Source: DASXHZ01 sp036488085 (GTDB taxonomy: Bacteria; Acidobacteriota; Thermoanaerobaculia; Gp7-AA8). From it: 64,000 nt of DNA. The translations under genes were made by a program, and so were the position numbers. Below the pieces are notes generated by a model. That model was not told the DNA's origin. It searched no databases and was given only the letters and a program-made list of their open reading frames with translations. This document shows positions 51,238 to 58,799 of this stretch, in pieces; within the stretch, counting starts at the first letter, position 1; every line of letters begins with the position of its first letter. The stretch is from contig DASXHZ010000065.1 in the NCBI GenBank assembly GCA_036488085.1, positions 1 through 64,000 of the forward strand. Direction: 5' to 3'.

Positions 51238-52524
51238 TCACAGTTCGCGTTTCAACCGGGAGGCGAACCAATCCCACGCGGCGTGCTTCCAGCTTCGCGA
51301 TTTCCACCGCTCCATCGTCCACTCTTCGCAGTACTGCGCGTCGTCTTCGAACGTTGCGCGTAGCTCCTCGGCGACGTCGTGGTCGCACATCGCGACGCTG
51401 ATCTCGTCGTTGATCCGGAAACTGCGCGGATCGAAGTTAGTCGAGCCGAGGGAGACCCAGACGCCGTCGACGACGAGGACCTTCTGGTGCATCCCGCGCG
51501 TGTACTCCATGACCTCCACTCCCATCCGGAGCAGCGGCCCGTAGTGGTAGTGCGACGCGTGCTGCACGATCGAGAAGTCGCTCTCGCTCGCCGTCGGCAG
51601 CATCACGCGAATCGTAACGCCGCGCTTCCGTGCCTGCGCGAACAGCCAGAGCGCATGCGAGTCGGGGAGAAAGTAAGGGTTCTGGAGCAGGATCTCGCGC
51701 TGCGCCGCCGCGATCGCGAAGTAGTAGAGCCGCTGCACGGCGCTGGTCGTCTCGCGCTGCGAGATGTAGGCGACGTGCATCGGGATTGCTCCGGCGCGGT
51801 CCAGCATCGGGAAGTAGCGTTCGCCGGCGGGGATCGTTCCGGCGCTGCGGCCCCAGTTGTCGAAGAACGCGGTCTGGAACTCGCGTACCGCGGGGCCGGT
51901 GACGCGCACCGCGGTGTCGCGCCAGCCGCGCGGGTGCTGCGGCGTACCGCACCACATATCGGCGATGCCGTGTCCGAACGTGTAGGCGACCTGGCCGTCG
52001 ATGACGACGATTTTGCGATGATCGCGGTGGTTGTACATCGCGAACTCGCGGAAGCGCATGCGATGGAAGACGTGAAAATCGCAGCCCGCGCGCCGCAGCT
52101 CCGCCCAGACCGCGGGGTCGGTTTGCTTCGCCCCACGCTGGTCGACAAGCAGGCGCACCTCGATGCCCTCGCGCGCACGCCGCTGGAGCGCTTCCGACAC
52201 GCGGTCACTGACGTTTCCGTCGCGCCAGAGGAAGGTCTCGATGTGGATATGGTGGTTCGCCCGTTCGATGTCGCCGATCAATTCGTCGAAGAACACGCTG
52301 TTCTGGATGAGCAGCGCATGATTCCCGGGCACCACGTGACCCCACGTGAGCGCGGCGAACGAGTCCATGAGGCTGCCGATTTCGGCGTTGGGCGGAATGA
52401 CGAGGTCGACATGACGCCGGCGTGATTTTCCCCAGACGACGTAGGCGAGCAGAGCGGCAGTGATGGCGAGAACAACTATGATCCAAAGACCCAAACGAGC
52501 TTTTCCATTGCAAAAGCGCTGCAC
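51238..52524 (-). CDS. cls: Cardiolipin synthase (phospholipase D superfamily)
   Basis: 428 residues. One N-terminal membrane helix (LWIIVVLAITAALLAYVVWG), then two PLD catalytic motifs: NHRDHRKIVVIDG (H-x-K-x4-D) about residue 190 and MHQKVLVVDGVWVSLGSTNF about residue 345. The arrangement and length match bacterial Cls enzymes, which join two phosphatidylglycerols into cardiolipin at the inner membrane. It diverges from gatC with only a short intergenic space. Confidence 0.88.
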   Translation of the reverse strand: MQRFCNGKARLGLWIIVVLAITAALLAYVVWGKSRRRHVDLVIPPNAEIGSLMDSFAALTWGHVVPGNHALLIQNSVFFDELIGDIERANHHIHIETFLWRDGNVSDRVSEALQRRAREGIEVRLLVDQRGAKQTDPAVWAELRRAGCDFHVFHRMRFREFAMYNHRDHRKIVVIDGQVAYTFGHGIADMWCGTPQHPRGWRDTAVRVTGPAVREFQTAFFDNWGRSAGTIPAGERYFPMLDRAGAIPMHVAYISQRETTSAVQRLYYFAIAAAQREILLQNPYFLPDSHALWLFAQARKRGVTIRVMLPTASESDFSIVQHASHYHYGPLLRMGVEVMEYTRGMHQKVLVVDGVWVSLGSTNFDPRSFRINDEISVAMCDHDVAEELRATFEDDAQYCEEWTMERWKSRSWKHAAWDWFASRLKREL

Positions 52525-52527
52525 TGC

Positions 52528-52541
52528 TAAGATCGCGGCCG
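52528..52541 (+). promoter_or_regulatory. -10 element for a leaderless gatC transcript
   Basis: TAAGAT at 52528-52533 ends 8 bp before ATG 52542, with no ribosome-binding site. TTGCAA at 52508-52513 may be a poor -35 element at a short 14-bp spacing. It lies in the 17-bp gap between the divergent cls and gatC genes. Confidence 0.4.
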
Positions 52542-52829
52542 ATGAAGATCACGCGCGACGAAGCCCGCCGGATCGCCGCTCTTGCGCGGATCGAAATGGA
52601 TGAGCCGGCGCTCGACCGGATGGCGGCCGAGATGACGACCATCCTGACGTACATCGACCAGTTGTCGGAGGTCGACGTCGAGGGCTTCGCGGAGCGCGCC
52701 GCCGGGGAGGCGACGCCGATGCGCGACGACACGCCGCATGCGCCTCTCGATCGCGATCTGGTCGAGCGCAACGCGCCGGCGTGGCAGGACGGGTTCTTCG
52801 TCGTGCCGAAGGTGATCGGCGGTGAGTGA
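52542..52829 (+). CDS. gatC: Aspartyl/glutamyl-tRNA amidotransferase subunit C
   Basis: 95 residues, ATG 52542. The GatC signature is clear: ITRDEARRIAALARIEMDEP at the N-terminus and LTYIDQLSEVDVEG in the middle, ending with a short acidic-to-basic tail around NAPAWQDGFFVVPKVI. GatC stabilises the GatA-GatB complex that amidates mischarged Glu-tRNA(Gln) or Asp-tRNA(Asn). Coupled to gatA by an 8-bp overlap. Confidence 0.94.
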   Translation: MKITRDEARRIAALARIEMDEPALDRMAAEMTTILTYIDQLSEVDVEGFAERAAGEATPMRDDTPHAPLDRDLVERNAPAWQDGFFVVPKVIGGE

Positions 52830-54204
52830 CGTTCTCGATCTTCCTTTCACCGACGCGCGCGAGCAGGTCTCCGATTACGTCGATGCGTCCCTGCGCGCGA
52901 TCGAGCAGCTCAACCCGAGCCTGAACGCCTTTCTGCACGTGTCTGACGGCGCCAGTCTTGCCGGCGTTCCGGTCGCGATCAAGGACAACATCACTACGAC
53001 GGACATGCCGACGACGTGCGGGTCGCGAATCCTGAAAGGCTTCCGTTCTCCCTACGATGCAACCGCGGTCGAGCGTCTTCGGTCGTGGGGCGCGAGCATC
53101 GTGGGGAAAACGAACCTCGATGAGTTCGCGATGGGGTCGTCCACCGAGCACTCGGCGTTCGGCGCTGCGAAAAACCCGTGGGACGTGAAGCGCGTTCCGG
53201 GTGGCTCGTCAGGCGGCTCGGCCGCCGCCGTCGCCGCCCGCATGGTGCCGGTAGCGCTTGGGTCGGAAACGGGCGGCTCCGTACGCCAGCCTGCAGCGCT
53301 CTGCGGCGTCGTCGGCATGAAGCCGACGTACGGCCGCGTCTCGCGATGGGGCCTCGTCGCGTTTGCGTCGAGCCTCGACCAGATCGGTATCGTCACAAAG
53401 ACGGTCCGTGAAGCCGCCGAAGTCCTTGGCGTGATCGCGGGCCACGATCCGCACGACTCGACGTCGAGCACGCATCGCGTCGACGACTACATGCGGAACC
53501 TCGAAGGGGGCGTCAGAGGGATGCGCTTCGGAGTGGTCATCGAGGGGGTCGAGAAGCTCGAGGGGGAAGTGCGCGCGAACTTCGATCACGCGCTCGCCGT
53601 CCTCCGCGACCTCGGCGCGTCGATCGAGGACGTCAGCATTCCGACGCTTCCCTACGCGATCGCCGTCTACTACATCGTCGCCAATGCCGAGGCGAGCGCG
53701 AACCTGTCGCGGTTCGACGGCGTTCGGTACGGCGTGCGTAGTGAGCGTGCGAAGACACTCGAAGACGTTTACGTCGACTCGCGCGGCGAAGGGTTCGGCG
53801 ATGAAGTGAAACGCCGGATCATGCTCGGCACGTTCGCCCTGTCCTCGGGCTACTACGACGCCTACTACGCGCGGGCGCAGCGGGTGCGCGCGAAGATGCG
53901 CCACGACTTCTCGCAGGCGTTCGCAAAGTTCGACTTCCTGGTGACGCCGACGACGCCCGAGAGCGCGTTCGAGATCGGCGCGAAGACGAACGATCCTCTC
54001 TCGATGTACCTCAACGACATCTTCACCGCGCCGGCGAACCTGGTCGGCTGCCCCGCGATCGCGGTGCCGAGCGGCTTCGACGCGGCCGGGTTGCCGCTGT
54101 CGCTGCAGATCATGGCGGCGGATTTCGCCGAGGGGCCGATGCTGCGCGCCGCGTTCGCGTTCGAGCGCGAGACCAACTACTGGAGGCGGCGGCCGCCGCT
54201 ATGA
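52822..54204 (+). CDS. gatA: Aspartyl/glutamyl-tRNA amidotransferase subunit A
   Basis: 460 residues from GTG 52822. Amidase-signature enzyme with catalytic Lys54 (VAIKDNI), and the Ser-cisSer-Lys centre in PGGSSGGSAAAVAARM and GSETGGSVRQPAALCG. KPTYGRVSRWGLVAFASSLD is a GatA hallmark. It releases ammonia from glutamine for transfer to tRNA-bound Glu/Asp. Slightly shorter than typical GatA (about 485). gatB is not adjacent: a methyltransferase gene follows with a 4-bp overlap, so GatB must be encoded elsewhere. Confidence 0.95.
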   Translation: MSDVLDLPFTDAREQVSDYVDASLRAIEQLNPSLNAFLHVSDGASLAGVPVAIKDNITTTDMPTTCGSRILKGFRSPYDATAVERLRSWGASIVGKTNLDEFAMGSSTEHSAFGAAKNPWDVKRVPGGSSGGSAAAVAARMVPVALGSETGGSVRQPAALCGVVGMKPTYGRVSRWGLVAFASSLDQIGIVTKTVREAAEVLGVIAGHDPHDSTSSTHRVDDYMRNLEGGVRGMRFGVVIEGVEKLEGEVRANFDHALAVLRDLGASIEDVSIPTLPYAIAVYYIVANAEASANLSRFDGVRYGVRSERAKTLEDVYVDSRGEGFGDEVKRRIMLGTFALSSGYYDAYYARAQRVRAKMRHDFSQAFAKFDFLVTPTTPESAFEIGAKTNDPLSMYLNDIFTAPANLVGCPAIAVPSGFDAAGLPLSLQIMAADFAEGPMLRAAFAFERETNYWRRRPPL

Positions 54205-54806
54205 AAACGAAACTGCACGTCGGATCGGGACCCGTTCTCCTCGAAGGGTGGATCAACGTCGACAACCAGCCGTATCGCGGGATCGACCAGGTGCTCGACA
54301 TCCGCGAAGGCATCCCGTACCGCGACCTCGAGTTCATCTTCGCCGAGCATTTCATCGAGCATCTCGCGTACGACGACGCGATGAAGTTCCTCCGCGACTG
54401 CCGCGCCGCGCTCGTCGATGACGGCGTCCTCCGCCTCACGACGCCGAATCTCGACTGGGTCTGGATGACGCAGTATCACCTCGGCCAGTGGACGAACGGG
54501 AGCGAGGCGGTCCGCGACTGTTTCTGGATGAACAAGGCGTTCCGCGGATGGGGACATCAGTTCCTCTACAACGCCCAGACGCTGACCGAGTGCCTCCACG
54601 ATGCCGGCTTCGCGAGCATCGAGCGGTGCGCGTACGGCGAGAGCCGCCATGAAGCGCTCCGCGGGGTGGAGCATCACGAGAAGTACCTGGATTCGCCGGA
54701 GTTACCGCATCTGATCGTCGTCGAGGCGACTGGCCGCCGAAAGGCGAAGTCGGAGATTTTGGAAGCCCCGCGCGAGGAGTTTCGGGCCGCGATTTCCGTC
54801 GTCTGA
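54201..54806 (+). CDS. Methyltransferase-like protein (predicted SAM-dependent)
   Basis: 201 residues from ATG 54201, overlapping gatA. The start KLHVGSGPVLLEGWINVDNQ and the FIFAEHFIEHLAYDDAMKFL block are typical of small class I methyltransferases of the Methyltransf_11/predicted SAM-dependent type often found with glycan genes; motif I is shortened (HVGSG). Target unknown. Being coupled to gatA is unusual and may only reflect operon packing. Confidence 0.75.
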   Translation: MKTKLHVGSGPVLLEGWINVDNQPYRGIDQVLDIREGIPYRDLEFIFAEHFIEHLAYDDAMKFLRDCRAALVDDGVLRLTTPNLDWVWMTQYHLGQWTNGSEAVRDCFWMNKAFRGWGHQFLYNAQTLTECLHDAGFASIERCAYGESRHEALRGVEHHEKYLDSPELPHLIVVEATGRRKAKSEILEAPREEFRAAISVV

Positions 54807-54816
54807 TTGTTCTCAC

Positions 54817-54865
54817 TTCGAAGTTCGAAGTTCGAAGTTCGAAGTTCGAAGTTCGAGGTTCGAGG
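54817..54865. repeat. Seven-unit 7-bp tandem repeat
   Basis: Seven consecutive copies of GTTCGAA (first unit CTTCGAA, last two GTTCGAG), each containing the palindrome TTCGAA. It lies in the 136-bp gap between the 54,201 and 54,943 genes, about 65 bp before the downstream -10 element. It could be a variable-number repeat that affects promoter spacing or a protein-binding array. Confidence 0.85.
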
Positions 54866-54930
54866 TAAGAGGAAAGAAGGAAGACGGAACAGGGAAGAGG
54901 GGAACAGGTGCGGGGGAACAGTTTTCCCGC

Positions 54931-54943
54931 TACAATTGCATCG
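54931..54943 (+). promoter_or_regulatory. -10 element for a leaderless amidase transcript
   Basis: TACAAT at 54931-54936 (with CGC before it) is followed by 6 bp and the GTG start at 54943, so transcription would begin at the start codon. No ribosome-binding site is possible. Confidence 0.5.
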
Positions 54944-56805
54944 TGCGTAAGTGGTGGGTGGGCCTGGTAGCACTCCTCTACGCGGCCCCTGTCGCGATTT
55001 ACGGTTCCGCCGCCACCCCTAAAGAAACGCCGATCGTCACCGCTCGTGTCACGTCCGAGCTGCGCGCGTCGCTCACGCACGACTACGTCATTGACGTCGT
55101 CGTGAAGCCGCATGAAGGCGATGCGTGGACGCGTCTCGCGAAGCGCGTCACCGGCGATGCCGAACGGTGGCACGACATCGCCGCCTTCAACCAGGCCGGC
55201 GACAACCTCACGTCCGAGCAGCTCGTCCGCGTTCCGTTCGCGATGCTCCGTCCGGAGCTGCAGCGGCAGATCGTGACGACGCTCTTCTCATCTGATACCT
55301 CCAACGCGGCCGGCTGGAAGCACGTCGTCGTCGGCAGCGAGATCGAAGGCGAGTCGCTTTGGCGCCTCGCCGAGTGGTTCACCGGCGACGGCGCGAACTA
55401 CGCCGCCATCCGCAAAGCAAATCCGAATCAGGGACTCTCGACCCGTAAGGGTGACGTCATCGTCATTCCCAATGAACTGCTCACCGCGGCCTTCAGGAAG
55501 GCGCACGGTGGGGTGGAGGAAGAGAATGCACCGTCGGCGGCTTCGGAGATTCGGCAACCATCGCACGATTCGTCTCAGCGTCAACCAGCGCATGAAGATG
55601 TTGAGACGGCGACCGTGGTGGAGGCCGCAGGACCACCGTCGCTGACGTACGAGCGCTCCGCCGGCGTTCCGTATGCCGTGTACCGGCTGCAGAAAGGCGA
55701 GGCGCTCTACTCCTCCGTTGCGATCCGTTTCACCGGCCGCGTCTACTCGAAAGACGTCGGGGACGTACTCGATCGCATCGTGAAATTCAACGGCATCGAC
55801 GACGTCGCGAGGATGCGCGTCGGCTACGCCGTCCGCATTCCGATGGATCTCCTCCTGCCGGAGTACCTGCCGGCCGATGATCCGACGCGAATCGCGGCGG
55901 AGCGGTCGAAGGAGGCGAGCGCGAAGCTCGCGAAGCGCGCCCGCGCCCGGAACCTCGACGGCGTCACTGTGATTCTCGACGCCGGCCACGGTGGACGCGA
56001 CGTCGGCGCGGCGCTCGAGGACGTCTACGAGGCGACATACGTATACGACGTCATGTGCCGTCTCAAGCGCGTGCTCGAGAAACGCAGCGGTGCGACGGTG
56101 CGCGTGACGACGAAGTCGAAGGCCCACGCGTTCGAGATCGCCGAGGACGATGCGCTCGATGCCCATCACGACGAGGTCGTCCTCACGACGCCGCGCTACG
56201 AACTCGGCGACTCGGTCGTCGGCGTGAATCTGCGTTGGTACCTCGCGAACGCGATCTTCGCTCGCGCGATGAAGAGCGGCATGGCGAAAGAGCGGGTCGT
56301 TTTTCTCTCGATCCACGCCGACTCGTTGCACCCCTCGATCCGCGGCGCGATGGCCTACATCCCCGGCGCGCAGTACGTCACCGGTTCGTACGAGAAGCGG
56401 CAGGACGTGTACCTCGCGCGCGCCGAGGTCCGGGAGCATCCGCTCGTGAAGCACTCGGAAGAGGAGTCGCTCGAAGCCGAAGGTCTCTCTCGCGACCTCG
56501 CGCAGTCGATCATCGATTCGTTCGACGAGCGGGGGCTCAAGGTGCATCCGTTCAACCCCGTGCGCGACAACGTCGTCCGCGACGACCGCGAGTGGGTCCC
56601 TGCCGTCATCCGCTACAACCTCATCCCGACCCGCGCCCTGATCGAGATCTGCAACCTCGGCAACAAACACGACCGCGCCCTCCTCAAGACCCAGAAGTGG
56701 CGCGAAGACACCGCGCAAGCGATCTACCGCGGCATCGTCAGTTTTTACACCGACCAGGCGCAGGAGACTGCGCCCCCCGTCGTCGCGTCGCGCGCCGGAC
56801 GGTGA
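54943..56805 (+). CDS. LysM-containing N-acetylmuramoyl-L-alanine amidase
   Basis: 620 residues from GTG 54943. Signal/anchor helix (WWVGLVALLYAAPVAIYG) followed by three LysM-like units (about 45-100, 120-180, 245-305) and an Amidase_3 domain from about 340. Zinc and catalytic residues are visible: VILDAGHGGRDVGAAL (His), SIHADSLHPS (second His) and LIEICNLGN (catalytic Glu). It cleaves the amide between MurNAc and L-Ala in peptidoglycan, as in cell separation. An insertion between the Zn residues with many charged residues makes it longer than simple AmiC types. Confidence 0.9.
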   Translation: MRKWWVGLVALLYAAPVAIYGSAATPKETPIVTARVTSELRASLTHDYVIDVVVKPHEGDAWTRLAKRVTGDAERWHDIAAFNQAGDNLTSEQLVRVPFAMLRPELQRQIVTTLFSSDTSNAAGWKHVVVGSEIEGESLWRLAEWFTGDGANYAAIRKANPNQGLSTRKGDVIVIPNELLTAAFRKAHGGVEEENAPSAASEIRQPSHDSSQRQPAHEDVETATVVEAAGPPSLTYERSAGVPYAVYRLQKGEALYSSVAIRFTGRVYSKDVGDVLDRIVKFNGIDDVARMRVGYAVRIPMDLLLPEYLPADDPTRIAAERSKEASAKLAKRARARNLDGVTVILDAGHGGRDVGAALEDVYEATYVYDVMCRLKRVLEKRSGATVRVTTKSKAHAFEIAEDDALDAHHDEVVLTTPRYELGDSVVGVNLRWYLANAIFARAMKSGMAKERVVFLSIHADSLHPSIRGAMAYIPGAQYVTGSYEKRQDVYLARAEVREHPLVKHSEEESLEAEGLSRDLAQSIIDSFDERGLKVHPFNPVRDNVVRDDREWVPAVIRYNLIPTRALIEICNLGNKHDRALLKTQKWREDTAQAIYRGIVSFYTDQAQETAPPVVASRAGR

Positions 56806-56877
56806 GCTAGCGCTCCTCTCGCCGCAGGTGTAGCATTCAATATTGCAGTTAGTATTGACAGCAGGGGGAACGCTCTG

Positions 56878-57162
56878 ATGCGAAAGAGACTCTGGTTCGT
56901 TTTGTTACTGCTCCTGATCCCGGCGGTGAACTCGTACAGCATCAACAAATACATTACCGACTCCTACTACTCCGATGCGACGTTCACCACCGAAGTCGCG
57001 TACTACGAACACGACTGCGATGGAACCGTGTACTCGGACGGCACATTCACGAATTACCGGTATCACTACGAGCAGGTCTGCGAGCTTCAGGGACACTCCG
57101 AGGGCTGCCAGGAGTGGGACTCCGGTCAGGGGCGGTGGGTCTGGGTCACCTGTCCGTTCTAG
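56878..57162 (+). CDS. Small secreted Tyr/Asp-rich protein (DUF6289-like)
   Basis: 94 residues, ATG 56878 with AGGGGGA upstream. Signal peptide (RKRLWFVLLLLLIPAVNS), then a mature part rich in Tyr, Asp and Thr (ITDSYYSDATFTTEVAYYEH, YSDGTFTNYRYHYEQVCELQ) with four Cys that may form disulphides. This composition recalls the DUF6289 small secreted family; that assignment is tentative. It is followed by a convergent lipoprotein gene 16 bp away. Confidence 0.7.
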   Translation: MRKRLWFVLLLLLIPAVNSYSINKYITDSYYSDATFTTEVAYYEHDCDGTVYSDGTFTNYRYHYEQVCELQGHSEGCQEWDSGQGRWVWVTCPF

Positions 57163-57177
57163 ATCGCATAGATCGCG

Positions 57178-57863
57178 TCACGGCATCGGGCAAGTCGGCG
57201 TGATCGTGAGGGTGACCGGCGGTGCGGGTACGCTCCCCATCGTCGGTCCCGCACCCTGGCAGACGGCAACACCGGTCTGGCCGGGAACGGTGATGGTGTA
57301 GCTGCCGGCGGCTGGGGTGCCGGGAGGGATCGCGAAGATTGGTCCGCCGCCGGCGCCGAGGGCGATGTCGTTGCCGGCGTGCTGGACGTGAACGGGGAAG
57401 TCGGCGTTGCTGGTGAGGTTCACGAGCGCGCCGGGAGCGACGGCGAGGCTTACGGTCTTGACCTCATATTGCGGTCCGCTCTGCGCGTTGAAGCAGGTGC
57501 CGTTGAGAGTGATCTGGGTCGGAACGCAGGTGCCCGGTCCAGGGCCGCCGCAGTTGTTGTGCGTAACGGTGACGGTCTTCTCGCGATGACCCGCGCCGGG
57601 GTAATAGAGAGTGAACTCGGTTGTCTGCGACACCGTCTCGATCTTCGATCCGACTTTCGGAAGGCCGCTGAGCCCTCCGTCAGGATTGCAGGGGAGACCG
57701 GCTGATCGGCATTCAGGTGCACGTCGTTCCCCTGACCTTCCCATGTGATCGTGACCGGAGCGGAGCAGTTCACCTGCTGCGGGACGACGTCGAACTTCTT
57801 GATGAGCGGATCGCAACCCGTCGCCGCGATCAGCGCGAGGATCACCAGTACACATCTACGCAT
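57178..57863 (-). pseudogene. Frameshifted secreted lipoprotein with Ig-like domain
   Basis: Minus-strand gene from ATG 57863. RRCVLVILALIAATGCDPL is a lipoprotein signal with lipobox ATGC; then FDVVPQQVNCSAPVTITWEG. At the G4 run 57691-57694 the frame breaks: with one more G (C on the coding strand) NADQPVSP continues into CNPDGGLSGLPKVGSKIETV, then LYYPGAGHREKTVTVTHNNC and the rest to 57178. A homopolymer error or a real frameshift are both possible. The mature protein is beta-rich, probably Ig-like, anchored in the outer membrane or inner membrane. Confidence 0.65.
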
Positions 57864-57878
57864 GTACCGATGGTACAT
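57862..57878. promoter_or_regulatory. Perfect inverted repeat over a start codon
   Basis: ATGTACC-GAT-GGTACAT has two perfect 7-bp arms around 3 bp. It covers the start codon of the minus-strand lipoprotein gene (57861-57863) and lies 18 bp upstream of the ribH -10 element, in the divergent promoter region. It may be a repressor site for either gene or a hairpin at the start of the mRNA. Confidence 0.4.
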
Positions 57879-57895
57879 CGCTCGAACGCACACGG

Positions 57896-57901
57896 TACAA
57901 T
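57896..57901 (+). promoter_or_regulatory. -10 element upstream of ribH
   Basis: TACAAT at 57896-57901 ends 11 bp before ATG 57913, giving a leader of at most a few nucleotides. It faces away from the lipoprotein gene. Confidence 0.5.
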
Positions 57902-57912
57902 CCGCGCCCGCG

Positions 57913-58386
57913 ATGCCGCGCTCTTTTGAAGGTGATTTGAATGCGACCGGTTTGCGCTTCGGCGTGATCGCGAGCCGCTTCAACGACGAGATCGTGTCGG
58001 GGCTGCTCGACGGCGCTCTCGAATGCCTGCTGCGGCACGGAGCGCGCGATGAAGACGTCGAGCTCTTTCGAGTCCCGGGCGCCTTCGAGATCCCGGCACT
58101 GGCGCGGAAGCTCGTCGGGCGCTACGACGCGATCGTCGCGCTCGGATGTCTGCTCCGCGGCGACACTCCGCACTTCGACTTCATCTCCGCGCAGGTTACG
58201 AACGAGTTATCGCGCGTCGCGGTCGATACTCAGTCGCCGATCGCGTACGGAGTGATCACCTGCAACACCTTCGAACAGGCGGCCGAACGATCCGCCAAAG
58301 GGAGCGGCAACAAAGGGTGGGAAGCGGCGCTTGCGGCCATCGAGATGGCGAATCTGTGGCGCGCGCTTCGCAGCGGAGAATCATGA
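57913..58386 (+). CDS. ribH: 6,7-dimethyl-8-ribityllumazine synthase
   Basis: 157 residues from ATG 57913. Lumazine synthase motifs: FGVIASRFNDEIVSGLLDGA (substrate loop with Phe/Asn), VPGAFEIPALARKL, and LGCLLRGDTPHFDFIS (phosphate site; usually GAVIRGxTxHF). It condenses 3,4-dihydroxybutanone phosphate with the ribitylamino pyrimidine in riboflavin synthesis and assembles as a pentamer or icosahedron. Followed by nusB with a 4-bp overlap, the common ribH-nusB order. Confidence 0.95.
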   Translation: MPRSFEGDLNATGLRFGVIASRFNDEIVSGLLDGALECLLRHGARDEDVELFRVPGAFEIPALARKLVGRYDAIVALGCLLRGDTPHFDFISAQVTNELSRVAVDTQSPIAYGVITCNTFEQAAERSAKGSGNKGWEAALAAIEMANLWRALRSGES

Positions 58387-58799
58387 TGGGTGCCCGGCGC
58401 AAAGCGCGCGAGCTCGCGCTGCAAATGCTCTTTCAACACGACATGGCGGGGAACGAGCCCGACATGATCATCACGACCTTCGAGGACCTGCAGAAGTCGA
58501 AGTCGAACACCCGCGAGTTCGCGGTGAAGATCTTCCGCGGCACGGTCGATCACCTCGCCGAGCTCGACGACATGATCCAGGCGCAGGCGGAGAACTGGCG
58601 CCTCTCGCGCATGGCCGTGGTCGACCGCAACATCATCCGGATGTCGGTCTACGAGTTCCTCCACGAGACCGACACGCCGAAGCTGGTGATCATCGACGAG
58701 GCAATCGAGATCGCCAAGAAGTTCGGGACGCAGAAGTCGTCCCAGTTCATCAACGGGATCTTGGACGGCATTCTCAAGCGATACAATCTCGCCTCGTGA
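58383..58799 (+). CDS. nusB: Transcription antitermination factor NusB
   Basis: 138 residues from ATG 58383 (ATGATG over the ribH stop). RRKARELALQMLFQHD at the N-terminus, RMAVVDRNIIRMSVYEFL in the middle and PKLVIIDEAIEIAKKFGTQK then FINGILD at the end are the standard NusB helices that bind boxA RNA and S10. Stop overlaps the GTG of the next gene. Confidence 0.95.
   Translation: MMGARRKARELALQMLFQHDMAGNEPDMIITTFEDLQKSKSNTREFAVKIFRGTVDHLAELDDMIQAQAENWRLSRMAVVDRNIIRMSVYEFLHETDTPKLVIIDEAIEIAKKFGTQKSSQFINGILDGILKRYNLAS

Noticed and set aside
51379..52425. 348-residue + strand frame
   Set aside because: Antisense to the cardiolipin synthase gene, whose two catalytic motifs are intact.
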